A DNA stretch of 64,000 nt, from NCBI RefSeq assembly GCF_900116605.1, contig NZ_FPBC01000004.1, positions 248,001-312,000 on the forward strand. Direction: 5' to 3'. The position numbers were made by a program, and so were the translations under genes. Source of the DNA: Pseudomonas marincola (GTDB lineage Bacteria; Pseudomonadota; Gammaproteobacteria; Pseudomonadales; Pseudomonadaceae). Of the stretch, positions 54,804 through 62,610 are shown piece by piece. The notes under the pieces were generated by a model. It was not told the origin of the DNA. It searched no databases and worked only from the letters and a program-made list of their open reading frames with translations. Numbering within the stretch: position 1 is the first letter of the stretch; each line of letters opens with the position of its first letter.

Positions 54804-55562
54804 CTAGACGGAGAGCAGGCCACCGTCGATAACAAAATCTGATCCAGTAATGAATGAAGCCTCATCTGAGGCCACAAATACCGCGAGATTCACCACCTCC
54901 TCCGGCTCGCCTGGACGATCCATCAGCACACCATCCAAGAGCAAAGCGCGCACTTTTGGGTCTTCCAGAAACGGGCGGGTACCGGGCGTTGCCACAAAGC
55001 CTGGGCTCAAGCTGACAGCGCGAATACCAAACGGTGCGCCTTCTACCGCTAATTGCCGGGTAAAGGAAACAACCGCGCCTTTGGCTGCCGAGTGCGCCGA
55101 GATACCGGCGACTTTCGAGCCGCCCCAAGCAGCCGTAGACGATACGTTGATAATCACCCCACGCTGTTCGGCCAAGTGCAGCCAGGCGTATTTAGTGGTG
55201 TAGAACAAGAGATCCACTTCATTACGAATGGTGTAGTGCCAATCTTCAATCGACAGCTCACTGACCAAGCCAAAGCGTGCAGCAGAGGCGTTGTTATAAA
55301 GAATATCGATGCGCCCATGTTCAGCAACGGCTGCGTCAATCCAAGCCTTAGCCTGTTCGTGATCACCTAGGTCGACAGGTGCCGTGCCATACAGGGTGAA
55401 ACCTTCTGCGCGCATTAGCGCTGCGGTTTCTTCATGGCCTTCGGCAATGCAATCACAACCCACCACAATCGCCCCTTCACGGGCGAAGCGCAGCGCAGCA
55501 GCGCGGCCTTGACCGCCACCGGTACCAGTTATCAGGGCCACTTTGTTTTGTAGACGTCCCAT
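54804..55562 (-). CDS. ditB: SDR-family dihydrodiol dehydrogenase (DitB-type), with His at the Tyr position
   Basis: About 252 residues from ATG 55562 (GAGG upstream; a GTG at 55604 gives an unlikely extension). The cofactor motif is ALITGTGGGQGRAAAL, and Ser141-142 and Lys161 are conserved. The usual catalytic Tyr (Y-x-x-x-K) is replaced by His157 in ISAHSAAKGA. Position right after ditA3 and before the extradiol enzyme supports a dihydrodiol-to-catechol role. The substitution may change the mechanism or signal a subgroup. Confidence 0.92.
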   Translation of the reverse strand: MGRLQNKVALITGTGGGQGRAAALRFAREGAIVVGCDCIAEGHEETAALMRAEGFTLYGTAPVDLGDHEQAKAWIDAAVAEHGRIDILYNNASAARFGLVSELSIEDWHYTIRNEVDLLFYTTKYAWLHLAEQRGVIINVSSTAAWGGSKVAGISAHSAAKGAVVSFTRQLAVEGAPFGIRAVSLSPGFVATPGTRPFLEDPKVRALLLDGVLMDRPGEPEEVVNLAVFVASDEASFITGSDFVIDGGLLSV

Positions 55563-55612
55563 CTGTGCATCCTCAACTAGGGGTGATCGGCTTACGCCCA
55601 GCACAGAGCCAG

Positions 55613-55849
55613 TTAAACAGCGCCGTCAGAATCTGAGATTGGTTCGAGCCAGAGCGCTTCAGCTGGGCACGCCGCAGCGCCTTCGCGCGCTTCTTCCTCA
55701 AGCTCCGGCGGCACGTGGGCAACATCGATATACACCAAGCCATCGTCATCCAGCTTATAGACGCTAGGGCAGATAGCGGCGCACAGGCCGTAACCACAGC
55801 AGCGACTACGGTCGGCTACGGCTTTGAATTGCACTTTTTCTGTAGTCAT
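55613..55849 (-). CDS. ditA3: [3Fe-4S]/[4Fe-4S] single-cluster ferredoxin (DitA3-type)
   Basis: A 78-residue ferredoxin, unlike the [2Fe-2S] type usual for ring dioxygenases. The cluster Cys are 17, 23 and 61 (CP), with Tyr20 at the position where [4Fe-4S] types have Cys, and extra Cys at 18 and 27. Known DitA3 is of this unusual class. It is the first gene of the DitA3-B-C-D string and is preceded by an operator. It transfers electrons to DitA1. Confidence 0.92.
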   Translation of the reverse strand: MTTEKVQFKAVADRSRCCGYGLCAAICPSVYKLDDDGLVYIDVAHVPPELEEEAREGAAACPAEALWLEPISDSDGAV

Positions 55850-55885
55850 TGTTATTTTCCAATCAGGTTCAGGCCTGGTAAATTA

Positions 55886-55910
55886 TGAACACTTATTTAT
55901 TTTATGTGCA
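55886..55910. promoter_or_regulatory. Island operator site g (upstream of ditA3)
   Basis: TGAACA-N13-TGTGCA at 55886-55891 and 55905-55910, 37 nt upstream of the ditA3 start. The remaining 300 bp up to the MFS gene show no clear gene; a short open frame (about 26 codons) at 56053-56133 is not credible. Confidence 0.65.
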
Positions 55911-56235
55911 ATTAGTTTTTAACGCATATATGCTCAGCTAAATCTTGCGGTGCTGGCATGAGGTTACCGCCAGACTGCAGTGAGTAGTGGCTCAAAACAA
56001 CGAAAAACCGGCAAATAACGAACGCGGCGGGTATCAGACCAGTGAGCTAACGATGTTGTCAGCACAGGCAAATCATTGGTCGCTGAGTCAGATGGTTGAG
56101 CTGGACATGGGCAAATTTGCGCTTTTAGCCTGAACACCCAGCTCGCCGCCGCTGGTAAATACAACAACCATGCGGCACCGGTATTTTTCACCATGCAGCG
56201 CTTGGCTCAACAAAACCTATAAGGAAGCCAATTCC

Positions 56236-57498
56236 ATGCTCACGTCGAAAAACGAAGCAGCTATTGATCTCCAGGAATTCCGGCAAGGCTGGAAGATACT
56301 GCTGCTGGCTGTCGCCGGCGTTGCCATCAGTATTAACGCGGCGCTGCTCTATGGCTTTGGCACCCTAGTAGTGCCCCTGGGCGATGCCTTTGGCTGGAGC
56401 AAGAGCGAACTACAAGCCAGCATCACCTTCCTATTTGGCGGCGCCGTCGTGTCATTGCAACTGGTTGGCTGGTTCAACCTGCGTTTCGGCATGAAACGGG
56501 TGACCGTGATCTCGCTAGTGCTGTTGTCTAGCGGTTATCTGGCAACCACGCAACTGACTCAGTCGATCTGGTCGATGTATATCGCCTTTGCCATTCTGCC
56601 AATCGTCGGCATGGGTGCGCTGGCCGTGACCTGGACTCAACTGCTGAGCCTTTGGTACGACCAAAATCGTGGCCTCGCTCTAGCCATCGGCCTGTCTGGC
56701 ACAGGCATTACCGCCGCGACCATTCCGCGCCTGATGACCTGGGGTATTGAGCAGTGGGATTGGCGCGCCGCTTTTGTGATTCTGGCCCTGCTCAATCTAC
56801 TGGTGTTGCTGCCATTGATTTTGTTGTGGTTCAAACTGCCCACTGCCAATGACGCCCAGCACAGCGGCGCAGCCCCAGTGCAATTAACTGGGGTAAGTTT
56901 TCGCGAAGGCATGGGCTCGCTAAAGTTCTGGACCTGCAACTTGGCGCTAGGTCTAGTGATTTCAGCGATTGTCGGCATGGTCACCAGTACCGTGCCCATG
57001 CTGCAGGCCAAAGGCCTTTCTGCAAGCGATGCCAGCATCATCTTCAGCTGCTTTGGGATATCGCTGATCTTTGGCCGCATGTTGATTGGCTATTTACTTG
57101 ATCGACTATGGCCACCAGCAATTTCCGCGATCAGCCTGGTGCTGCCCGCAGTGGGTTGCTTTATCTACCTGAGCGGTACCACTGAGTTTGCCCCGCTGAT
57201 GTTCGCAGCAGTGTTGGTCGGCTTTGGTGCCGGAGCAGAATTTGATATCGCCGCATTTCTGATTGCTCGCTACTTCGGGCTGCGTGAATACGGCCGCCTA
57301 TTTGGCGTGCATCAGGGTCTCAATACCGTTGCCTCAGCGTTGGCCCCCCTGCTGTTTGCTTACCTGCTGGCAACTACCGGCGGCTATAACGCGATGCTGG
57401 TTTACAGCGCAGCGTGCTGCTTGGTCGGGCCCTTATTGCTTCTAACCCTAGGTCGAGTGCCGCGCTTTAGTGCAGCACCATTACCTAGCCATTCTTGA
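56236..57498 (+). CDS. MFS transporter, oxalate/formate-antiporter-like (OFA)
   Basis: About 420 residues from ATG 56236 (AAGGA upstream). An N-terminal segment LLYGFGTLVVPLGDAFGWSKSELQASITFLFGG and LGFGAGAEFDIAAFLIARYFGLREYGRLFG later are typical of OFA-type carriers. It is closely related to the transporter at 60.5 kb (identical stretches such as LQASITFLF), so one is probably a duplication product. It is divergent from ditA3 and co-directional with the ferredoxin/reductase pair. Confidence 0.88.
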   Translation: MLTSKNEAAIDLQEFRQGWKILLLAVAGVAISINAALLYGFGTLVVPLGDAFGWSKSELQASITFLFGGAVVSLQLVGWFNLRFGMKRVTVISLVLLSSGYLATTQLTQSIWSMYIAFAILPIVGMGALAVTWTQLLSLWYDQNRGLALAIGLSGTGITAATIPRLMTWGIEQWDWRAAFVILALLNLLVLLPLILLWFKLPTANDAQHSGAAPVQLTGVSFREGMGSLKFWTCNLALGLVISAIVGMVTSTVPMLQAKGLSASDASIIFSCFGISLIFGRMLIGYLLDRLWPPAISAISLVLPAVGCFIYLSGTTEFAPLMFAAVLVGFGAGAEFDIAAFLIARYFGLREYGRLFGVHQGLNTVASALAPLLFAYLLATTGGYNAMLVYSAACCLVGPLLLLTLGRVPRFSAAPLPSHS

Positions 57499-57526
57499 TC
57501 CCCCCTAACAATAATCGGAGCAAATC

Positions 57527-57847
57527 ATGCCCACATTGACGTTTATTGAACACAACGGTACCGAGCATAAGGTTAAAGGCGATGTAGGCCAGTCGGTGAT
57601 GCAAGCTGCTACTTTTGCATCCCTACCCGGCATCACCGCGGACTGCGGTGGCGCCTGCAGTTGCGCCACCTGTCACACCTATATCGATGACGCCTGGGTG
57701 AGCAAGCTACAGGCAGCCGAAGGCATGGAAAACGACATGCTCGAGTACGCCTTCGAGCGTCGTGACAATAGCCGCCTGAGCTGCCAGCTAATCATCAGCG
57801 AAGAAATGGACGGCATGGTTCTGCATCTGCCCTCCTCTCAATTCTGA
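57527..57847 (+). CDS. Putidaredoxin-type [2Fe-2S] ferredoxin
   Basis: A 106-residue ferredoxin with Cys40, Cys46, Cys49 and Cys86, the spacing of putidaredoxin and adrenodoxin. It shuttles electrons from the next-encoded FAD reductase to a cytochrome P450. The nearest P450s are ditQ and the one at the right edge, so this pair probably serves them. It is 20 nt from the reductase gene. Confidence 0.93.
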   Translation: MPTLTFIEHNGTEHKVKGDVGQSVMQAATFASLPGITADCGGACSCATCHTYIDDAWVSKLQAAEGMENDMLEYAFERRDNSRLSCQLIISEEMDGMVLHLPSSQF

Positions 57848-57867
57848 CTACGCTTTAAGGAGTTTCC

Positions 57868-59103
57868 ATGACCCTCGCCTCAGTCGTTATTGTGGGTGCC
57901 GGCCAAGCTGGCTTTCAGGTAGCCGCTTCCCTTCGTCAGGAAGGTTTCGAAGGCAGCATCAGCCTCATCGGTGATGAGCCCGGCCTGCCCTATCAGCGTC
58001 CGCCGCTGTCCAAGGCGTATCTGCTCGGCAAGATTCAGGAAACCAACCTGTTGTTTCGACCTAGCGACTTTTTCACCGCTAATCGCATCGATTTGCAGCA
58101 CGATCAAGTCACCGCTATTGACCGCCAGAATCATCGTGTGGTGCTAGCATCCGGTGCGGCCCTCAAGTACGACCACTTGGTTCTGGCCACCGGTGCGCAC
58201 AATCGCCCATTGCCGGTGCCTGGCGCCGATTTACCGCAAGTGTTCGGCATCAAAACCAAAGCCGACGCCGATGCCTTGGCGCCGCTGGTACGCAGCGCAC
58301 GCAATGTCGTGGTGGTGGGCGCCGGTTTTATTGGCTTGGAATTCGCAGCGGTAGCCGCGGCGCTGGGCGCCAAGGTGCACGTACTTGAACTGGGTGAGCG
58401 GCCCATGGCTCGCGCCGTTTCGCGAGAAATGTCCGAGCTGTTCCGTCAGGCCCATGAAAACTGGGGAGTGCGCTTTGATTTCCGCCAGGGCCTGAGCAGC
58501 ATCGATAGCGACAATGGCAAGGTCGTAGCGGTGCAAACCAACGATGGCCGTAGCCTGCCAGCAGACTTAGTCGTGTTTGGCATCGGCGTTATCCCCAACG
58601 CGCAGCTGGCTACCGAAGCTGGGCTGGAGATTGAAAATGGCATTAAGGTTGACGCCAACCTGCTTACATCTGACCCGAAAATTTCTGCCTTGGGTGATGT
58701 GGCCAGCTTCCCTTGCCTGCATAACGGCGAACAACACACGCGCCTGGAATCCGTGCAAAACGCCGTCGACCAAGCGCGAGCCGTTGCCGCACGTTTGATG
58801 TGCAAGTCGGCGCCTTACAGTGCCCTGCCGTGGTTCTGGACCGACCAAGGTGACTTGAAACTGCAAATTGCCGGCCTCAGCTCTGGTTATGACAGCACCG
58901 TTATCTTGGGTGACGCCGCTGAACAAAAGATGTCGGTATTGTGTTTCCGTAATGATCGCCTAGTCGCTGTCGAGTCCTGTAACCGCATGGGTGACCACAT
59001 GGCCGCGCGCAAAATCCTTACCCGTGCGCCAAAGCTAACTGCCGCTGAAGCCGCCGCCGTAGGCTTTGACCTGAAAGCGTGGGAAGCCGAAAACCGCGAC
59101 TAA
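57868..59103 (+). CDS. Putidaredoxin reductase-type FAD/NAD(P) oxidoreductase
   Basis: A 411-residue reductase with FAD-binding GAGQAGFQVAASLRQEG, NAD-binding VVVGAGFIGLEFAAVAAALG (about residues 150-168), LGDVASFPCLHNGEQHTRLESVQNAVDQAR and a C-terminal interface domain. It transfers electrons from NADH to the ferredoxin upstream. It is likely to support the P450s and possibly DitA3. Confidence 0.94.
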   Translation: MTLASVVIVGAGQAGFQVAASLRQEGFEGSISLIGDEPGLPYQRPPLSKAYLLGKIQETNLLFRPSDFFTANRIDLQHDQVTAIDRQNHRVVLASGAALKYDHLVLATGAHNRPLPVPGADLPQVFGIKTKADADALAPLVRSARNVVVVGAGFIGLEFAAVAAALGAKVHVLELGERPMARAVSREMSELFRQAHENWGVRFDFRQGLSSIDSDNGKVVAVQTNDGRSLPADLVVFGIGVIPNAQLATEAGLEIENGIKVDANLLTSDPKISALGDVASFPCLHNGEQHTRLESVQNAVDQARAVAARLMCKSAPYSALPWFWTDQGDLKLQIAGLSSGYDSTVILGDAAEQKMSVLCFRNDRLVAVESCNRMGDHMAARKILTRAPKLTAAEAAAVGFDLKAWEAENRD

Positions 59104-59122
59104 ATACCTGCGCCAACTAAGA

Positions 59123-59151
59123 CCTCAGCCCACGCACTGTTTGGGCTGAGG
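59123..59151 (+). terminator. Hairpin after the reductase gene
   Basis: CCTCAGCCCA (59123-59132) pairs perfectly with TGGGCTGAGG (59142-59151) across a 9-nt loop. No T-run follows, so termination is plausible but partial. Confidence 0.5.
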
Positions 59152-59182
59152 CTGACTTGCGGGTTAGCAATGGAACCCTGCC

Positions 59183-60025
59183 ATGAATAAAGTTTGGTTC
59201 ATTACCGGCGCAGCCAGAGGGCTCGGCGCCGCGATTGCAAAAGCGGCGCTGACCAATGGCGATAACGTCGTGGTTAGCGGTCGTCGTATCGAGGCGTTGC
59301 AGGAAGTTTTCGCAGCCTATGGCGAGCGTGTTCTAGCGGTGCCGCTGGATGTTAGCGATGAAGCCCAAGCGCTCAGCGCGGTGCAAAGCGCCGTCGCGTG
59401 TTTCGGTCGTATCGACGTATTGGTCAATAACGCCGGCTACGGCCAGTTAGCACCGTTCGAAGACAACACCAGTCGCGACGCCGACCAGCAATTTGCCACC
59501 AATGTATTTGGCGTGCTGAACGTTTGCCGTGCGGTACTACCCGTCATGCGTCAGCAACGAAGTGGCCGGATATTTAATATCTCGTCCATGGGTGGCATTC
59601 TGGGCATGGGCGGCGCCGCGTTGTATTGCGCGTCGAAGTTCGCCGTAGAAGGTTTTTCTGAATCGTTGGCACTCGAAGTAGCGCAGTTCGGTATCAAGGT
59701 CACCTTGGTCGAACCCGGCGTGTTCCGTACCGATTTCCTTGACCCAAGCTCAGCAGTGTTTGGCCAGCGCGGCCTGGCGGACTATGTCAGGCTCACCGCG
59801 CAGGTCAAAAACGCATCAGCCGCTTACAACCATAAGCAAACTGGCAATCCGGCAAAGCTCGGTGAAGCCTTGGTGCTACTGGCTGCGAGTGAGTCACCTC
59901 CGCTGCGCTACTTGGCAGGCTCGGATGCGTACCAACAAGTCAACGCCAAGCTGAACAAGATGCTCAGTGACATAGAGCAATACCAGGAGCTGTCGTATTC
60001 AACCGATATACTTAACCCCGGCTAA
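59183..60025 (+). CDS. Short-chain dehydrogenase/reductase
   Basis: A 280-residue classical SDR: FITGAARGLGAAIAKAAL at the start, NNAGYGQLAPFEDN and catalytic ISSMGGILGMGGAALYCASKFAVEGF (about residues 140-160). A C-terminal extension relative to the short SDRs suggests the 17-beta-hydroxysteroid-dehydrogenase-like group. Its substrate is probably a hydroxylated diterpenoid. It is convergent with the NTF2-like gene. Confidence 0.9.
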   Translation: MNKVWFITGAARGLGAAIAKAALTNGDNVVVSGRRIEALQEVFAAYGERVLAVPLDVSDEAQALSAVQSAVACFGRIDVLVNNAGYGQLAPFEDNTSRDADQQFATNVFGVLNVCRAVLPVMRQQRSGRIFNISSMGGILGMGGAALYCASKFAVEGFSESLALEVAQFGIKVTLVEPGVFRTDFLDPSSAVFGQRGLADYVRLTAQVKNASAAYNHKQTGNPAKLGEALVLLAASESPPLRYLAGSDAYQQVNAKLNKMLSDIEQYQELSYSTDILNPG

Positions 60026-60094
60026 ACACCGCGCCGCTACCCATCTTACGTATCTCTGCAAGGCGGGTAACGATGTGCCGTGATGCTCGGCGGC

Positions 60095-60445
60095 TTACAT
60101 ATTGATGAAGTAACGCACGAACAATTTGCCGTCTTCAAAGCGGTAGGTTTCGATCGTATCAATCCCGCCGTCTTGCTCACGGAACGCATTCAGGTGTTGG
60201 CACGCGGCTTCGTTAGCGTTAACGATGCATTGACGCACATCGATACGAATTTTCGGTTGCTGCTGCGCCCACATTCCCTCAAGTGTTAGCCAAGCATCGT
60301 GCTGCGGCTTACCGACGTATTCAATGCTCAATCCGTTGGGTGCAACTTGGCGATAGTGAGCAAAAAAACCCTCTTTATCACCATTGTTCCAGCACTCAAC
60401 CTGGCCGTGTAAAAACTCTTCAATAACGTGTTTATCCATGCTCAT
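60095..60445 (-). CDS. NTF2/SnoaL-like protein
   Basis: A 116-residue alpha+beta-barrel protein (FLHGQVECWNNGDKEGFFAHYRQVAPNGLSIEYVGKP pattern, with a C-terminal ETYRFEDGKLFVRYFINM strand). SnoaL-like proteins are small isomerases, cyclases or binding proteins of polycyclic ring metabolism, including ketosteroid isomerase. An isomerase for a keto intermediate is possible, but the usual Asp catalytic set cannot be confirmed. The start may also be the ATG at 60439. Confidence 0.78.
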   Translation of the reverse strand: MSMDKHVIEEFLHGQVECWNNGDKEGFFAHYRQVAPNGLSIEYVGKPQHDAWLTLEGMWAQQQPKIRIDVRQCIVNANEAACQHLNAFREQDGGIDTIETYRFEDGKLFVRYFINM

Positions 60446-60467
60446 CTCACGTTCGTCCTCTGTGTAG

Positions 60468-61739
60468 TTAGGCGTTTTTTATGGGTTGCGGGGATGGCTG
60501 TGTGAGCCGCTGCCGGGCGAAAAATACTCGCTCCATATTGAGCCACAGCAAAATTGCCGGTCCGATAATGGCGCAGCACAAACAGCAGATCAGTACAGCT
60601 GAATAGCTACCGTTAATGTCGTACAAATAACCAAAAAACATGGGCATAAGCCCAGAAACAATGGTGATCAAGCACAGATGCAGGCCGAAGATCCTGGCGT
60701 AATCCTTGAGGCCGAAATAACGCGCCATTAAGAAAGCCGCCAAATCAAACTCAGCCCCAGCGCTGGCGCCAATACACAACGTCGCCAGCACTAGCAGCGC
60801 GGTACTGTGCATACCGGCGAACAAAAAAATCAGGCAACCCAGTGCCGGCAGGACCAAGCTCACAGCGGCCACCAACGAAGGCGAGTAACGGTCCAGTAGA
60901 TATCCCACCAGCAAGCGCCCACAGATGATCGAAATTCCGAAAGAGCTAAATATTTGAGCCGCAGCTTGGGCCGTTAAACCCTTGCTTTGCAGCATCGGCA
61001 CTATATTGGTGACCATTCCGACCGTGAGTGACACTGATAAGATCAGCGCCATGTTAAAGCCCCAGTACAACCAAGAATGCACAGCCTGCTTAAAGGTGAA
61101 TCCGCTGGCTTGTGCAAGCGTTTGCTTGGTCTGCGCATCACGCTCTATGGTTTCGCCAGGAAGGCGCAGCCACAATAAAGAAAGCGGCAAGGTGAAAACC
61201 AGCGGCATGACACCTAGGGCAATAAAGCCGGCTTGCCAGCCATAGGCTGCGATTAACTGCGATAGCAATGGCGGCAGCAGCATGGCCATCAACCCTGTTC
61301 CGCATAGAATCACCGCCAAGGCTAAGCCGCGATTGCGTTCGAACCAGAGATTGACAAGTTGCGTCCAGGTAATCGCAATGGTGCCGGCACAAACGATTGG
61401 CATCATGAAAAAGGCAAAATACAGCCAGCCAATCGACCCCTGAATCTGAGTAATTGCGAAATACCCTGTTATCTGCAGCCCAATGGAGGCTATAGCCACC
61501 CGGCGCAAACCGAAATGTCGATAGAGCCAGCCAACCACCTGGGTGGATATCGCCACCCCAGCAAACAGAAAGGTAATCGAAGCTTGTAACTCGCCACGGC
61601 TCCAGCCGAAGGCTTGCTCAAGCGGCACTACCAGCGTGCCAAAGGCATACAGTAGAGCGGCCGAGATACTCGTAGAAATACCGACAAGGCCCAGCACTAC
61701 AACGCGCCAACCGCGTTTGAACTCAGCTGAATCAGCCAT
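60468..61739 (-). CDS. MFS transporter, oxalate/formate-antiporter-like (OFA paralogue)
   Basis: A 423-residue major facilitator with LLYAFGTLVVPLEQAFGWSRGELQASITFLFAG near the N-terminus and AEFDLAAFLMARYFGLKDYARIFG later. It resembles the transporter at 56.2 kb throughout. The start lies 5 nt from the SDR stop. Two OFA carriers in one island suggest different substrates, for example several resin acids. Confidence 0.88.
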   Translation of the reverse strand: MADSAEFKRGWRVVVLGLVGISTSISAALLYAFGTLVVPLEQAFGWSRGELQASITFLFAGVAISTQVVGWLYRHFGLRRVAIASIGLQITGYFAITQIQGSIGWLYFAFFMMPIVCAGTIAITWTQLVNLWFERNRGLALAVILCGTGLMAMLLPPLLSQLIAAYGWQAGFIALGVMPLVFTLPLSLLWLRLPGETIERDAQTKQTLAQASGFTFKQAVHSWLYWGFNMALILSVSLTVGMVTNIVPMLQSKGLTAQAAAQIFSSFGISIICGRLLVGYLLDRYSPSLVAAVSLVLPALGCLIFLFAGMHSTALLVLATLCIGASAGAEFDLAAFLMARYFGLKDYARIFGLHLCLITIVSGLMPMFFGYLYDINGSYSAVLICCLCCAIIGPAILLWLNMERVFFARQRLTQPSPQPIKNA

Positions 61740-61744
61740 GATTA

Positions 61745-62530
61745 TTAGCCCTTGAGAATATCTTCTACCTTGGGCATCGCCACCATCGTGGCGCCGCCGT
61801 CCACCAACAACGAGGTGCCAGTGATATAAGACGCTTGGTTGCTGGTTAAAAACAGTACTGCATTGGCAATATCGGCTGATTCGCCCAAGCGTCCTACCGG
61901 GAAGTTTTCGGCCAATTTATGCGCCAGGTCGCCGCCTAGAGTTTCGAACATATGATCAGTACCGATTAGCCCCGGCTCAACCACGTTGACTAGGATGTTC
62001 ATCACCCCAAACTCCACAGCCAAACCACGAGCGAAGGCATTCATAAAGGCTTTGCTTGCGCTGTAGGCAATTAAACGCGGGGTGTATTTGCGATTGGCCT
62101 CGCCTGATGAGATAAAAATCAAACGGCCCTTGTCCACAGCCTTTGACAAATAAGGTGCGCTGTCTTTAGCCAGCCAGAACAACGACTGTATGTTGCTGCG
62201 CACGATGTGATCGAAGGTGTCGTCTGGCATCTCCGCCATAAGCCCATGGCTGGTATCTGCGGCGCAGTGCACAACAACATCCAAGCCCCCAAAGCGCTCT
62301 ACAGCGCCCTGCACCATCGAACTAATCGCTTCACGGTCGGCAATATCGCCACCCACAAGGCACGCCTGCGCGCCGAGCGCTTGAATCTGCTCTACCGTTT
62401 GTTCGCCGTATTTAGCCGTGCGTGCGGAAACCACGATCTTGGCCCCCTCACGTGCATATGCCAGCGCAATAACGCGGCCCATGCCTCTGCCGGCGCCGGT
62501 AATCAGTACCACTTTGTCGCGAAAGCTCAT
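61745..62530 (-). CDS. Short-chain dehydrogenase/reductase
   Basis: A 261-residue SDR with LITGAGRGMGRVIALAYAREG, IADREAISSM and catalytic Tyr/Lys in RLIAYSASKAFMNAFARGL (about residues 155-165). It is co-directional with the OFA transporter and with the upstream 340-residue protein gene. A hydroxyl/keto interconversion on the substrate is inferred. Confidence 0.9.
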   Translation of the reverse strand: MSFRDKVVLITGAGRGMGRVIALAYAREGAKIVVSARTAKYGEQTVEQIQALGAQACLVGGDIADREAISSMVQGAVERFGGLDVVVHCAADTSHGLMAEMPDDTFDHIVRSNIQSLFWLAKDSAPYLSKAVDKGRLIFISSGEANRKYTPRLIAYSASKAFMNAFARGLAVEFGVMNILVNVVEPGLIGTDHMFETLGGDLAHKLAENFPVGRLGESADIANAVLFLTSNQASYITGTSLLVDGGATMVAMPKVEDILKG

Positions 62531-62610
62531 CGTGCGTCCTTATTATTGTTATGAACTCGGGTGCATGGCTGTACCCAGCCACTGATTGCGGCTAGGTACA
62601 ACTAGCGGCT

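Noticed and set aside
56053..56133. Short frame in the gap before the OFA transporter
   Set aside because: About 26 codons, no ribosome site, no family match.
62553..62576. TGAACT...TGTACC pair upstream of the SDR at 61745-62530
   Set aside because: The spacer is 12, not 13, and both half-sites are imperfect.
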